A stretch of DNA of 64,000 nucleotides from Roseimaritima multifibrata. GTDB taxonomy: Bacteria; Planctomycetota; Planctomycetia; Pirellulales; Pirellulaceae. This document shows, piece by piece, positions 35,725-44,239 of this stretch; the first letter of the stretch is position 1, and each line of letters begins with the position of its first letter. The notes below the pieces were generated by a model that did no database searches, was not told the origin of the DNA, and saw nothing but the letters and a program-made list of their open reading frames with translations. The translations under genes and the position numbers were made by a program. Location of the stretch: NCBI RefSeq assembly GCF_007741495.1, contig NZ_CP036262.1, positions 372,001-436,000 of the forward strand. Reading direction: 5' to 3'.

Positions 35725-36039
35725 GACCGGTGGATCGTCGCTGAAGTCTCCATTCCGTACGTCTTGCAAGAGTTCGAGCAGTCCGCGACGGCGGGACGCA
35801 CCGTCATCGGCATTGAGCCATTTGTTGTCGTAACGTTCCAGGTCAGCGTCAATGTTGTCGGGCGTGAACCAATCGCCCGCGCCCCGAAGCATGGCCGGAA
35901 TGTTGTGCAGTGAGTCGAGAATGTCGTGAACCTCCGCGACGGTAACCGAATCGTCGTAGCGGATTCGGTAACGCAGATGGATGATGGCACGCTCCAGCAG
36001 CTTCATGTAGTCGCGTGCATCGTCCGCATCAAGATTCAC
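35719..36039 (-). CDS. Orphan 106-residue cassette protein
   Basis: The GTG-started helical protein (DADDARDYMKLLERAIIHLRYRIRYDDSVTVAEVHDILDSLHNIPAMLRGAGDWFTPDNIDADLERYDNKW) has no known domain. As in the gene at 30909, its stop TAA lies inside the attC core (GCC TAA C), which shows the gene end is tied to the recombination site in the minus orientation. Confidence 0.65.
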   Translation of the reverse strand: MNLDADDARDYMKLLERAIIHLRYRIRYDDSVTVAEVHDILDSLHNIPAMLRGAGDWFTPDNIDADLERYDNKWLNADDGASRRRGLLELLQDVRNGDFSDDPPVA

Positions 36040-36046
36040 TGAGGTC

Positions 36047-36256
36047 GCACAACGGAAGGTTTGGCCGACGCCGGTGGTGAGCGAAGCGATCGACGTTAAA
36101 GAGGATCCGTTAATGATACGTTAGTTGAGGTGAATAACCAAATCAGGTGTCTGCGGTGTGCCGTACCCGTTGGCGTTCTCGAAGGATCCAGTCGTTTCCC
36201 CAGCGAAAGGTCTTCCAGCAACGAAGCCGCAGCCTAGCGGCCCAACCATGTTGTGC
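36047..36256. repeat. attC-like site, long type
   Basis: The left core is GCACAAC and the right core GTTGTGC. It is nearly identical in the centre to the site at 37183-37392. Confidence 0.85.
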
Positions 36257-36565
36257 GTTCACCCGATTCGCTACTGAGATCCAGCGACCCTTGCTTGGCT
36301 CGCGAATGATGTTACTGAAACTAGATGATTTTGTGTTAGCGTGATTCGCCACATGTTCGCGCTCCAGCCCACGGCGACTTGCGGGCTCGCGACAGAGAAT
36401 TCAAGCCGGGCCCCGAGAACTCCACCGCCACCAAGTTCTCCCGAAGCCCACGACTCATTATGGTTCCATCAGCGAATGGCTCATTGTCCAGAGCAAGGGT
36501 CGCGTCCCAATGCGTGAACTGGTTGCAAACTAATGGACTGGAGCGAAGCGAATGATCGGGTGACC
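36257..36565. other. Gene-less cassette, copy 1
   Basis: A 309-bp cassette with no supported protein gene. It is about 90% identical by eye to 37393-37701, including its borders. Both strands have only short frames with differing stops between the two copies, which argues against coding. It may encode a small RNA or carry only regulatory sequence. Confidence 0.7.
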
Positions 36566-36701
36566 GCACAACGGAAGGTTTTTACGACACCGCCCTGAAC
36601 GAAGCGGTGGAGTTGAATCACGAAAAGCTTATGATACGCCAGCCCCGCTTGAAGTGCAAAGGAAGGTGTGCCGAAGGCCTAGCGTAAAAACCATGTTGGG
36701 C
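36566..36701. repeat. attC-like site, short type
   Basis: The left core is GCACAAC and the right core GTTGGGC. The centre is typical of the short class. Confidence 0.85.
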
Positions 36702-36706
36702 GGCAC

Positions 36707-36964
36707 CTACGCGCCGATCAAGCGATCGTATTCGGCATGATTTCCAATCCAAAACCATAGCAGGCCATCGTCGGTCTCGACGGCGAGCGCACGGAAGTCT
36801 CGCCCAACGCGAGCAGATCGATAGCGGCCGACCTTCTTGAAGTGGAGCGAGGGGTGATCTGGGTTATCCTTGAGCAGTGCGAAATTCTTGTCGGCCAACG
36901 TACGAATGACGTCTGGAAGTTTCTTGTAGCACTCCCAGAAGGCAGGGCTTGCAAAATGATTCAT
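36707..36964 (-). CDS. RelE/ParE-superfamily toxin (module 4)
   Basis: The 85-residue protein (FASPAFWECYKKLPDVIRTLADKNFALLKDNPDHPSLHFKKVGRYRSARVGRDFRALAVETDDGLLWFWIGNHAEYDRLI) fits a RelE-like toxin: the basic strand SARVGRDFRAL and the tail GNHAEYDRL recur in this superfamily. The start overlaps the stop of its antitoxin by 4 bp (ATGA). The stop is 6 bp from an attC right core. Confidence 0.88.
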   Translation of the reverse strand: MNHFASPAFWECYKKLPDVIRTLADKNFALLKDNPDHPSLHFKKVGRYRSARVGRDFRALAVETDDGLLWFWIGNHAEYDRLIGA

Positions 36965-37158
36965 AGTGGCGTCGATTTGCCAGTCGCGTGATCTCTGAGC
37001 GCCGCGTCAGCAAGCGAGTCTAGTCGCCCATCTCGTGCATCGGTTTCGATGCGTTTGTCAAACTGCGCGGAATCAAAATCCAGAAACCACTCGCGGAATT
37101 TCGCGAGTTCATCTGGCGGTAGCTTTGCGATTGTGTTTTCAAGTTCTTGAAGTGACAT
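36961..37158 (-). CDS. Antitoxin of module 4
   Basis: From ATG 37158 the 65-residue protein reads SLQELENTIAKLPPDELAKFREWFLDFDSAQFDKRIETDARDGRLDSLADAALRDHATGKSTPL. The LPPDELAKFREWF helix and Asp-rich linker are typical of small helical antitoxins that precede RelE-like toxins. The start lies 25 bp inside a left core, leaving room for its own promoter. Confidence 0.85.
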   Translation of the reverse strand: MSLQELENTIAKLPPDELAKFREWFLDFDSAQFDKRIETDARDGRLDSLADAALRDHATGKSTPL

Positions 37159-37182
37159 TGCGGTAGCCTTTCGAGCGGTGCC

Positions 37183-37392
37183 GCCCAACGGAAGGTTTGG
37201 CCGACGCCGGTGGTGACCGAAGCGATCGACGTGAAAGAGGATCCGTTAATGATACGTTAGTTGAGGCGAATAACCAAATCAGGTGTCTGCGGTGTGCCGT
37301 GCCCGTTGACGTTCTCGAAGGATCCAGTCGTTTCCCTAGCGAATGATCATCCAACAACAAAGCCGCAGCCTAGCGGCCCAACCATGTTGTGC
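37183..37392. repeat. attC-like site, long type
   Basis: The left core is GCCCAAC and the right core GTTGTGC. It is the last complete site at the right edge of the array. Confidence 0.86.
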
Positions 37393-37701
37393 GTTCACCC
37401 GTTTCGCTACTGAGAGCCAGCGACCCTTGCTTGGCTCACGAATGACGTTGTTGGAACCAATAGATTTTGTGTTAGCGTGTTTCGCTACATGTTCGCGCTC
37501 CAGCCCACGACGACTTGCAGGCTCGCGACAGAGAATTCAAGCCGGCCCCCGAGAGCTCCACCGCCGCCAGTTACTCCCGAAGCCCACGACTCGTTACGGC
37601 TCCATCAGCGAATGGCTCATTGTCCAAAGCAAGGGTCGCGTTCCAGTGCCAGAGTCGGTTACAAACCGATAGATTGGAGCGAAGCGATTGGTCGGGTGAC
37701 C
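37393..37701. other. Gene-less cassette, copy 2 (array end)
   Basis: Duplicate of 36257-36565 with scattered substitutions. It ends at the core GCACAAC 37702-37708, after which attC homology stops abruptly (gtgtttatggcc). Confidence 0.7.
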
Positions 37702-37708
37702 GCACAAC
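37702..37708. repeat. Terminal attC left core (site truncated)
   Basis: The core GCACAAC closes the last cassette but lacks the ggaagg arm and the right half, marking the junction between array and island. Confidence 0.6.
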
Positions 37709-37830
37709 GTGTTTATGGCCGACAGCGTGTCGCAATGACTGGTTTGCGGGGGCTGTTTGGGGTGGCCTGGGAAGGTTATTGCTTTTTTGAACTGTTTTAT
37801 GATAGCTGTTTATTGATTGCTGGCAAATTT

Positions 37831-38975
37831 TTACTTTGTTCGGACGCTCCAGGTTGGAAAAGGGGCTGTGGGAAAGGTGCTTGCGCTGAGGGAAATGTGT
37901 TTGGAGATGGTTGAGGGGAGGCTTCGGTCGCGATGTGGCCGATCGATTCGCGTGGCGATTGTGGCTGTTGTTGTTTGCTTTTCAGGACGATGAGTGATTA
38001 GGGTACCCGCCTGGAATCGGGAGCGAATCGATTGCTGCAACCGCTCGTAAAAATCAGCTTCTTGGAATCGTTCGCGCTGTCTGGGTCTGAGCCAATTAAG
38101 TTCCTTGTCCCATTTTTCAAGCGGTGGGACGCTGAGTGTTAAATAGCCCTGCCTTGCTTCGGTAACCGTTGTCCCAGTGAAATAGATGGCTCGACCTTCT
38201 GCTGGCACGCGGATGGTTAGCTGGATAGTCGACGATGAGTCGGGGGATGTTTTTCCGAACAATTGCATCCTTCCGACGGGCTCTGCTGGCGGAGATGGCA
38301 CGTTTGGCAGATTTTGGGGATCACGACTTAATGCCGGGGAGGAAGTGGCCATGTGCGATGGTTCGGATGGGCCATCTCCCGTTGCTGCGTGAAGGCGATC
38401 GATGGGGCTTGGCATCTGAGACGGGTCGGCCGGCTTTGCGACATGCACGTATATGGTGGTCGTTTCTAGGTGAACGTGCCCGAGAACCTTTTGTATTCGC
38501 CGAATGTCACAGCCCGCTTCAAAGCTATGAGTCGCAAAGCTGTGGCGAAGCGAATGGGGAGTTGCAGGTTTGTCGATTTTGGCAATCCGCATCGTTGTCT
38601 GCATGATTCTTTGGACGGTCCGTGTCGAGAGAAACCGTCCTTTGGCGGCCCCTGCGAATATGTAGGACTCTGCAGTTCCGTGTGCCCGCATCGATCGCAA
38701 TAGTTCTCGGTAGCTCTGCGGTAGCGTGACTAGCCGGTCCGCTCGACCCTTCCCCTGCCAGGTCATGATGATGTTGCGATCAAAATCGATGTCTCGAAAT
38801 CGTACTCTGACGACCTCGCTGACTCGCATGCCCGTTGCATACATTAATCCCAGCACCAGTTTGTCTCGGATGGTTGAGGCTGCCTGAAGCAGTCGAGCGA
38901 CTTCCCGAGTACTTAATACCACCGGTCGACGCTTAGGCTTGCGAGGTGTCGCTAAACCGAGTGTCACATCCCGGT
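37831..38975 (-). pseudogene. IntI/Xer-like tyrosine recombinase, N-terminus lost
   Basis: The catalytic domain is intact: Arg76 in TGMRVSEVV, His166 and Arg169 in ATPHSLRHSFATHSF, His192 in LGHVHLETT and Tyr201 in IYVHVAK (numbering from Met at 39051). The PATPHSLRHSFATHSFEAGCDIRRIQ block is close to IntI, but the roughly 45-residue IntI patch before it is missing. Homology to recombinases begins at FCYRDVTLG, so the core-binding N-terminal domain is gone. A roughly 190-residue C-terminal extension of unknown function follows the Tyr. It points towards the cassette array. Confidence 0.75.
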
Positions 38976-39370
38976 AGCAGAATTTGTCGAAAAACGTTCG
39001 GATCGACATCACGAGCCATCGTTTCATGGACCGCTTCGCGAAGAGCAACAATCAGACGTTCGTCGCCATTGATCGCCCACGCAAGCGAAACGCTTTTAGG
39101 AACCGAAAAGGTCAGATCCATTCCGGGGCGGCGATCCTTTCGGCTTCGCTGCGTAAGCTGGCTGCCGTCGATCGGATGTTTGCCTTGAAGAAGATCACTG
39201 AACTGCTGTTTGGTTACTTCAGTTCCACGACCAAGACCGAGTATTTCAGCACCATGACCATGCCAGTGGCCGTTCACTTCTTGCCCCAAGTAGTAGTCAC
39301 CCTGTGTCAGTACTTGGTCAAAGTATTGACGCGTAGCGACGATGTTTTTTCCTTGGGTTGCAATGAGCAT
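38933..39370 (-). pseudogene. TrwC/MobF relaxase N-terminal fragment
   Basis: From Met 39370: ATRQYFDQVLTQGDYYLGQEVNGHWHGHGAEILGLG, then GMDLTFSVPKSVSLAWAINGDERLIVALREAVHETMARDV. This is the start of a TrwC-type conjugative relaxase with its Tyr pair. It stops before the three-His metal site, the last residues (RQILLPGCDTRF) being recombinase DNA read in another frame. So it is a remnant of a conjugative element joined to the recombinase near 38985. Confidence 0.8.
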
Positions 39371-39831
39371 GTGGAACGATATGGAGCACCTCATGAAGGG
39401 TCAAATGAAGAAATGTTTTTTGGATAGGCTTGTCCCCTAAGCAGTGCTTTGGACTTTAGAAGCGTGACACACATGACCCGCATTCGCAACGGTTCATCGC
39501 TCCGATATCCACAGCCTTATTGACGCTCCAAAATCGCGGACCGATTGGAAAATGAATCGTTGGTGGAAGGTTGGCACGTCAAGATACATACAGAACAGGC
39601 CTGTCTTTTTGGGAGCCGGGTCCTGCCATCTTGGTACGGCATCCTCTAAACTGATTGGCTGCCTTTGGCTTCCAGAATTCGATTGAGATTTCGCGTCCGA
39701 TGCGTTAAACCTGAAGCGATGGCAATGAACTCTCAGGGACTGGATCGGATGAAAGCCAAAAGACAACTACGAACTGATCGAGTTTTGGAAGGAATCTCGG
39801 TTGTCGGGCAACCGCTGGGGGAGTTGCACAC
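39371..39831. other. Intergenic region, island interior
   Basis: About 460 bp with no supported gene; it precedes the DUF1016 gene, which has a ggggag ribosome-binding site. Confidence 0.4.
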
Positions 39832-40983
39832 ATGAACCGCGATGAACTTAACTTGTACGGTGATTTGCTCGCGGAGATCAAGCAGCGTGTTCGGCGAGGG
39901 CAGCAACGAGCCGTCTTGTCGGTCAACGCGACCTTGATCCTGACCTATTGGGATATTGGTCGCATGATCTCCGAGCGTCAGAACGACCAGGGGTGGGGAA
40001 GCAAGGTCATCCCTCGGCTGGCGGTCGATCTAAAGAACGAATTACCGGAGGAGAAGGGGTTTTCGGAGCGGAACATTGGGCGAATGATCGCTTTTTTCCG
40101 TGCTTATCCAATTTTGCCACCGTCCGTGGCAAAATTTCCATCGGTGCCCCCAGCAGTGCAGCAAACCCCGGAAATTGGGGAACTGCCAAATTTGCCACCG
40201 TCCGTGGCAAATTCTGATGTGAGCTCTTTCGACACACTCTGGGCGACGCTCCTGCAGATTTCCTGGAGCCACAATGTCATCCTCATTCAAAAGGTAAAAG
40301 ACCAGAGCACACGGCTTTGGTACGCCAGCCAAATCATTGAGCACGGCTGGTCGCGAGACACACTCGCCTCGCAGATCAAATCGGAGGTACACACGCGGCA
40401 CGGGAAGGCGATCACGAATTTCGACGGCACACTTCCAGAAGCCCATGCCGGAATTGCGACGGATCTCCTGAAAGATCCCTTCGTTTTCGATTTCTTGACT
40501 TTGGAAGAGCCGTTCCACGAGCGTGAGCTGGAAACCGGCTTGCTGACGCATATCGAGAAATTTCTGCTTGAACTTGGACGCGGCTTTGCATTCGTCGGCC
40601 GGCAATACGAAATGACCGTCGGTGACAGCGATTTCTATATTGACCTACTGTTCTATCACCTCAAGCTGCGTTGTTTTGTCGTGGTCGACTTAAAGAAGGG
40701 CCAGTTCAAGCCCGAGCACGCAGGCAAGATGAACTTCTACTGTTCGGCAGTCGACTCCGAGCTACGGCACGAATCGGACGCACAAACGATCGGACTGATT
40801 CTCTGTCAGACAAAGAATAGTATCGTTGCCGAATATGCGTTAAGAGGAATCGAAAAACCAATCGGTGTCGCAGACTATGAGCTGACCACGGCACTTCCCG
40901 AAACAATGGTGTCAAGTCTGCCAAGCATTGAAGACATCGAAGCAGAGTTGTCCACCGATCTTCCAGAGGCTGATGCCGAATAG
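39832..40983 (+). CDS. YhcG-type DUF1016 PD-(D/E)xK nuclease
   Basis: The 383-residue protein has the N-terminal DUF1016 helical domain (LILTYWDIGRMISERQNDQGWGSKVIPRLAVDLKNELPEEKGFSERNIGRMIAFFRAY). The C-terminal nuclease domain has DSDFYIDLLFYHLKLRCFVVVDLKKGQFKPEHAGKMNFY with Asp and DLK as metal ligands. Relatives (YhcG, RpnB-like) are widespread in defence islands and mobile elements. Between the domains a Pro-rich linker (LPPSVAKFPSVPP...LPPSVAN) is encoded by two palindromic repeats. It starts the island's defence-type block. Confidence 0.92.
   Translation: MNRDELNLYGDLLAEIKQRVRRGQQRAVLSVNATLILTYWDIGRMISERQNDQGWGSKVIPRLAVDLKNELPEEKGFSERNIGRMIAFFRAYPILPPSVAKFPSVPPAVQQTPEIGELPNLPPSVANSDVSSFDTLWATLLQISWSHNVILIQKVKDQSTRLWYASQIIEHGWSRDTLASQIKSEVHTRHGKAITNFDGTLPEAHAGIATDLLKDPFVFDFLTLEEPFHERELETGLLTHIEKFLLELGRGFAFVGRQYEMTVGDSDFYIDLLFYHLKLRCFVVVDLKKGQFKPEHAGKMNFYCSAVDSELRHESDAQTIGLILCQTKNSIVAEYALRGIEKPIGVADYELTTALPETMVSSLPSIEDIEAELSTDLPEADAE
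40109..40213. repeat. Two palindromic inserts inside the DUF1016 gene
   Basis: The palindromes at 40110-40136 and 40189-40213 share the core TTTGCCAC-cgtcc-GTGGCAAA (stems of 11 and 10 bp). Both are in frame and encode L-P-P-S-V-A. Between them a ccccggaaattgggg element forms a weaker third stem. Confidence 0.8.
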
Positions 40984-41403
40984 AAGTTACGGGGCGGCGA
41001 TCAGGCAGTCGGCCCAGGTCGCATACAGCAAAACACGAATGATGGATTACGACGATGCTACGGCGTCGGCCACCGGTGCATGCAAACTCACTATAGAAAC
41101 ACTCATCGGTGGCGTTGCATGAGCTCAAAGAACGGCGATAATTCACGTTATTGGACTACGACAAGAACTTCCCATTGGGTTCGAAAGAAACTCTCTCTGG
41201 CTCAGAGCGACACGCTATTCTTCAATCTTGATCCCGCCACCAAATCTGTGCCCAGAACGCTTCCGAAGGTACACTGTTCATTGATCAGAGAGTGCGACGT
41301 CTACTTGCACCCCCGTTTATCGATCAAAACAAAGCTGATGTAAGTATTGACGTGACGCTGAAACAGTATCTTTCGTCAATACTATCGATGAGTCTTCGAC
41401 GAG
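40984..41403. other. Gap before the large nuclease/TPR gene
   Basis: About 420 bp; the short open frames are unsupported. It separates two plus-strand genes and probably contains a promoter for the second. Confidence 0.35.
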
Positions 41404-43962
41404 TTGCCTGGGAATAAACGACGAATGCCACAAGACAGACGAGAGCCTATCCTCCCCAAGCCAAGCGAGCAAATGCGGGCGAATCGCCCATACCTTTTTT
41501 CTGATTCTCAACGTTTGTCGGCTCCACGACTGGAACGGTCGTTGCTTGAATATCATCTCGAAACCTTGGTGAATCGAAAAGAAGAGTACCTGTTTGAGGA
41601 TTTCTGTCGACGCATCGCAGAAGCTGAACTGTGCCCAAACCTAAAGCCACAGGCGGGGCCCTTAGGCGGCGGCGACTCGAAGACCGACTCGTCGACTTAC
41701 CCAGTTTCAACGACGCTACTTGAGCGTTGCTATTGGGGTACACCTGCAGCGCCAGTGACGGAACGCTGGGCCTTTGCATTCAGTTGCCAGAAGACCTGGA
41801 CCAGTAAAGTCCGAAGCGACTGTAAGAAAATCGCCGAACTGGATACCAAGTTCTCCGTTGTCTATTTCATCACCAGTCAGTTTGCCCGAGACAAGACCCG
41901 CGCAAGATTGGAAGGAGAACTTTCAAAGACGCACGAGTTCGAAGTTCATATCCTTGACCGCGAATGGCTTTGTACACGTGTCTTGACGTTCAACCGAGAG
42001 CACATCGCAATAGAAACGCTCAGAATTTCGGTGCCCGTAGCACCGGAGCTCAAACGTGGTCCGAAGGATACCGAACGTCAGCTGGAGCTCGACGAAGTGC
42101 TTAATAAGCTTCGTGAGCCACTAGCCAATTACGCATCTGACGATGGAATCGCAAGCGCTTACATGCAAGCTGGCTTTCTCTCTCGCGAACTTGAACTGCC
42201 AAGACATGAAACGACGGGTTTCTTTCAGCGTGCTCGGTCAATCGCCAAGAAATCACAAAACACGTCACTTATAGTCCACTGCGCCTATCACCACGCGTGG
42301 ACTGACAATTGGTGGTTCGACGACGTATCCACCGCCATCGAAGTCTACGACGAGATCGAGCGTTTTCTCGGTTCCGCACCTGATGCGCACGCCGTTGAAC
42401 AATTCTGCAACTTGCTTTCCATGTTATGGTGCTCCGTCGGTTGCGGTGAATTCGATCGCGACGAATTACGTTTGCGGGAGCGTGATGCGGCCGCACGTCA
42501 TAGGCTAAATGAGCTGGTAAACGATCATCCCGACGAGGCAGTCCGGCTACAAGCTGAAACAATGCTCGCATTTGGGGGATTGTCGCCTTGGCAATGCGAT
42601 GACTCCTTTGATCTTGATGAGATTCTGCGAAAGCTCACCTCATGTTTTGAACGTTCTCAAACGATCGTTTCCTATCCGTTAACGCGATTCACTGACACGG
42701 TGATAGGTCTTTCTGAATACTTAATTGAGAGTCCAGAATTCGATGCAATTTTTGACTTGATTCAGAAACTAACGTCAGAGCGTGATGGAGAAATTACAGA
42801 AGCAAGGTTGCTAATTCGTAAGGGAGAGGCTCTTCAAAAAGCGGGGCGGCTTCGCGAAGCGGCGTCCGCATACCAACAGGCAAGATACAAAGCGGCGAAG
42901 GAAGAAGGTCTTGAGACAAGTGTAAAAGCAGCCGATCTAGCTTCCACTGTGTTCATCTCACTTGGCCTACCCAATGCATCGCGTCAGGAAGCGCTCTTTG
43001 GAGCATATCACGCCTGCAAGTGGACGGGCGACTGCCACCAATCCTCATGGTATGGATATCGCACTGCCCGAATGCTCGCTTGGACAGACCTGAGCCAAGG
43101 GCGTTTGGCATCATTCATAAGATGGATGCAGCTGGCGACGAACTGCTTCTGCGAACTCTATGATGCAGACATCGAGCTTCAACAGTTTGCTGGTGTCTAC
43201 CAAGAAATTGAAAAGGCGTTTTGCAATCGTCTCTACACGCTGAACAGCGACCAGGTTAAGAGACTTGTACCGTATGCCAGCCAGCTTCAGGATATGCAGT
43301 TGCCCATGTCTCGATTCACGGTTCTATACTTAGCGGGGCTCGAAAACGAGATGGCAGAGGAATTTACAAGGAAGTTTGAGGAAGATGTTGAATGGATGCG
43401 AGCATTCTTCGCGAAGTGGAAATCTTCCGTGCGCAAAGGGTTCCCTGAAACTCTACTGCATCAATTCGGGACGAAAGTCCAAGCGACAGGTAACGTCCGG
43501 AACTCGGTGATTTGCCTTGAATGCGAAGCTGATTTCGAGACCATCATATATTCCGATGACCTTTTGGGTACGCTTGAGAGCCTTGCGTCTCTTTGCGTGT
43601 TTGATGAATGCGAAGCTACCGATCAGCTTATTCGGGTCGAGGTCTTCATGGACGACCAGGCTGTCTCACCACCTCAGATTCTCTTTTGCGAGTCGACGGA
43701 ATATACACAGGTACGAGTCAGAGTTAGTCCGAATTTTTGCAACTGGATACCTGATCACATCGAAGAGTTCCGCTCGCATCTAGTGAACGTCTCAATTGCG
43801 GTGCTCTGTTGTGCCTTTGGTACGAACCACGATGAGATTGCGGGCATGATGCACGACGTGAGCGAGACTGATGCTTTTGATCGGGCTCTGGATTGTGTTG
43901 GTTCAGAGGGGGCAGTTGAGGCAATGATCGGTCGAGATTGCTACTTGCTTCAAGCAACGTAA
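41404..43962 (+). CDS. PD-(D/E)xK nuclease plus helical/TPR-repeat protein (predicted defence)
   Basis: The 852-residue protein has an N-terminal nuclease-like domain: YLFEDFCRRIAEAELCPNLKPQAGPLGGGDSKTDSS, then RWAFAFSCQKTWTSK, with Glu65, Asp95 and Gln129-Lys130 in the restriction-endonuclease order. From about residue 230 it is alpha-helical; around 450-520 it shows TPR-like pairs (RKGEALQKAGRLREAASAYQQARYKAAKEEG). A nuclease coupled to a repeat sensor is common in single-gene antiphage proteins. The exact family is not recognised. It is convergent with the SIR2 operon and may act independently. Confidence 0.7.
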   Translation: MPGNKRRMPQDRREPILPKPSEQMRANRPYLFSDSQRLSAPRLERSLLEYHLETLVNRKEEYLFEDFCRRIAEAELCPNLKPQAGPLGGGDSKTDSSTYPVSTTLLERCYWGTPAAPVTERWAFAFSCQKTWTSKVRSDCKKIAELDTKFSVVYFITSQFARDKTRARLEGELSKTHEFEVHILDREWLCTRVLTFNREHIAIETLRISVPVAPELKRGPKDTERQLELDEVLNKLREPLANYASDDGIASAYMQAGFLSRELELPRHETTGFFQRARSIAKKSQNTSLIVHCAYHHAWTDNWWFDDVSTAIEVYDEIERFLGSAPDAHAVEQFCNLLSMLWCSVGCGEFDRDELRLRERDAAARHRLNELVNDHPDEAVRLQAETMLAFGGLSPWQCDDSFDLDEILRKLTSCFERSQTIVSYPLTRFTDTVIGLSEYLIESPEFDAIFDLIQKLTSERDGEITEARLLIRKGEALQKAGRLREAASAYQQARYKAAKEEGLETSVKAADLASTVFISLGLPNASRQEALFGAYHACKWTGDCHQSSWYGYRTARMLAWTDLSQGRLASFIRWMQLATNCFCELYDADIELQQFAGVYQEIEKAFCNRLYTLNSDQVKRLVPYASQLQDMQLPMSRFTVLYLAGLENEMAEEFTRKFEEDVEWMRAFFAKWKSSVRKGFPETLLHQFGTKVQATGNVRNSVICLECEADFETIIYSDDLLGTLESLASLCVFDECEATDQLIRVEVFMDDQAVSPPQILFCESTEYTQVRVRVSPNFCNWIPDHIEEFRSHLVNVSIAVLCCAFGTNHDEIAGMMHDVSETDAFDRALDCVGSEGAVEAMIGRDCYLLQAT

Positions 43963-44239
43963 GTGGTCCCAGTTCCGTGCTGGGCGTTTGCACCGGTTCA
44001 TCGCCCCGTAGATTTAGCTGGATTTTAAGCCCCACGTGTTGGCCACGCCGCGCCCCGGAACGACGGTCGCATGCGTTTGTCTGGTCGCGGCGCCTAATCC
44101 GCGATCTCCGACGCCATTGACTGTCTTCGCGCGGTCGCAAATTGACTCTGGTCGATGAAGCCTGAGTATCGAAGGGTCCGTTTCGACGCGGACGTGAAGG
44201 TAGCAGTTCGAGGAAAATGCGATGAAGCTGAACGCGAAT

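Larger units (their letters stand above)
23414..37708. mobile_element. Integron-type gene-cassette array (CALIN-like)
   Basis: Between these points about 18 complete and several partial attC-like sites recur every 0.3-1 kb. Each has a left core ending AAC plus ggaagg and a right core beginning GTT preceded by acca or acat; inner arms are complementary, and centres are of two main types (about 130 and about 200-210 bp). Between sites lie single small genes or toxin-antitoxin pairs with stops or starts a few bases from the cores. This is the organisation of integron cassettes. The tyrosine recombinase at 37831 lacks the IntI patch, so within the window it is an attC cluster without a confirmed integrase. 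Confidence 0.85.

Noticed and set aside
23414-37708. CRISPR array
   Set aside because: Repeats are 130-210 bp with gene-sized spacers and inverted cores, not short direct repeats with uniform spacers, and no Cas genes are present.
37831-38975. Genuine integron integrase IntI
   Set aside because: The catalytic block is IntI-like, but the patch insertion and the N-terminal domain are absent, and the gene points towards the array.
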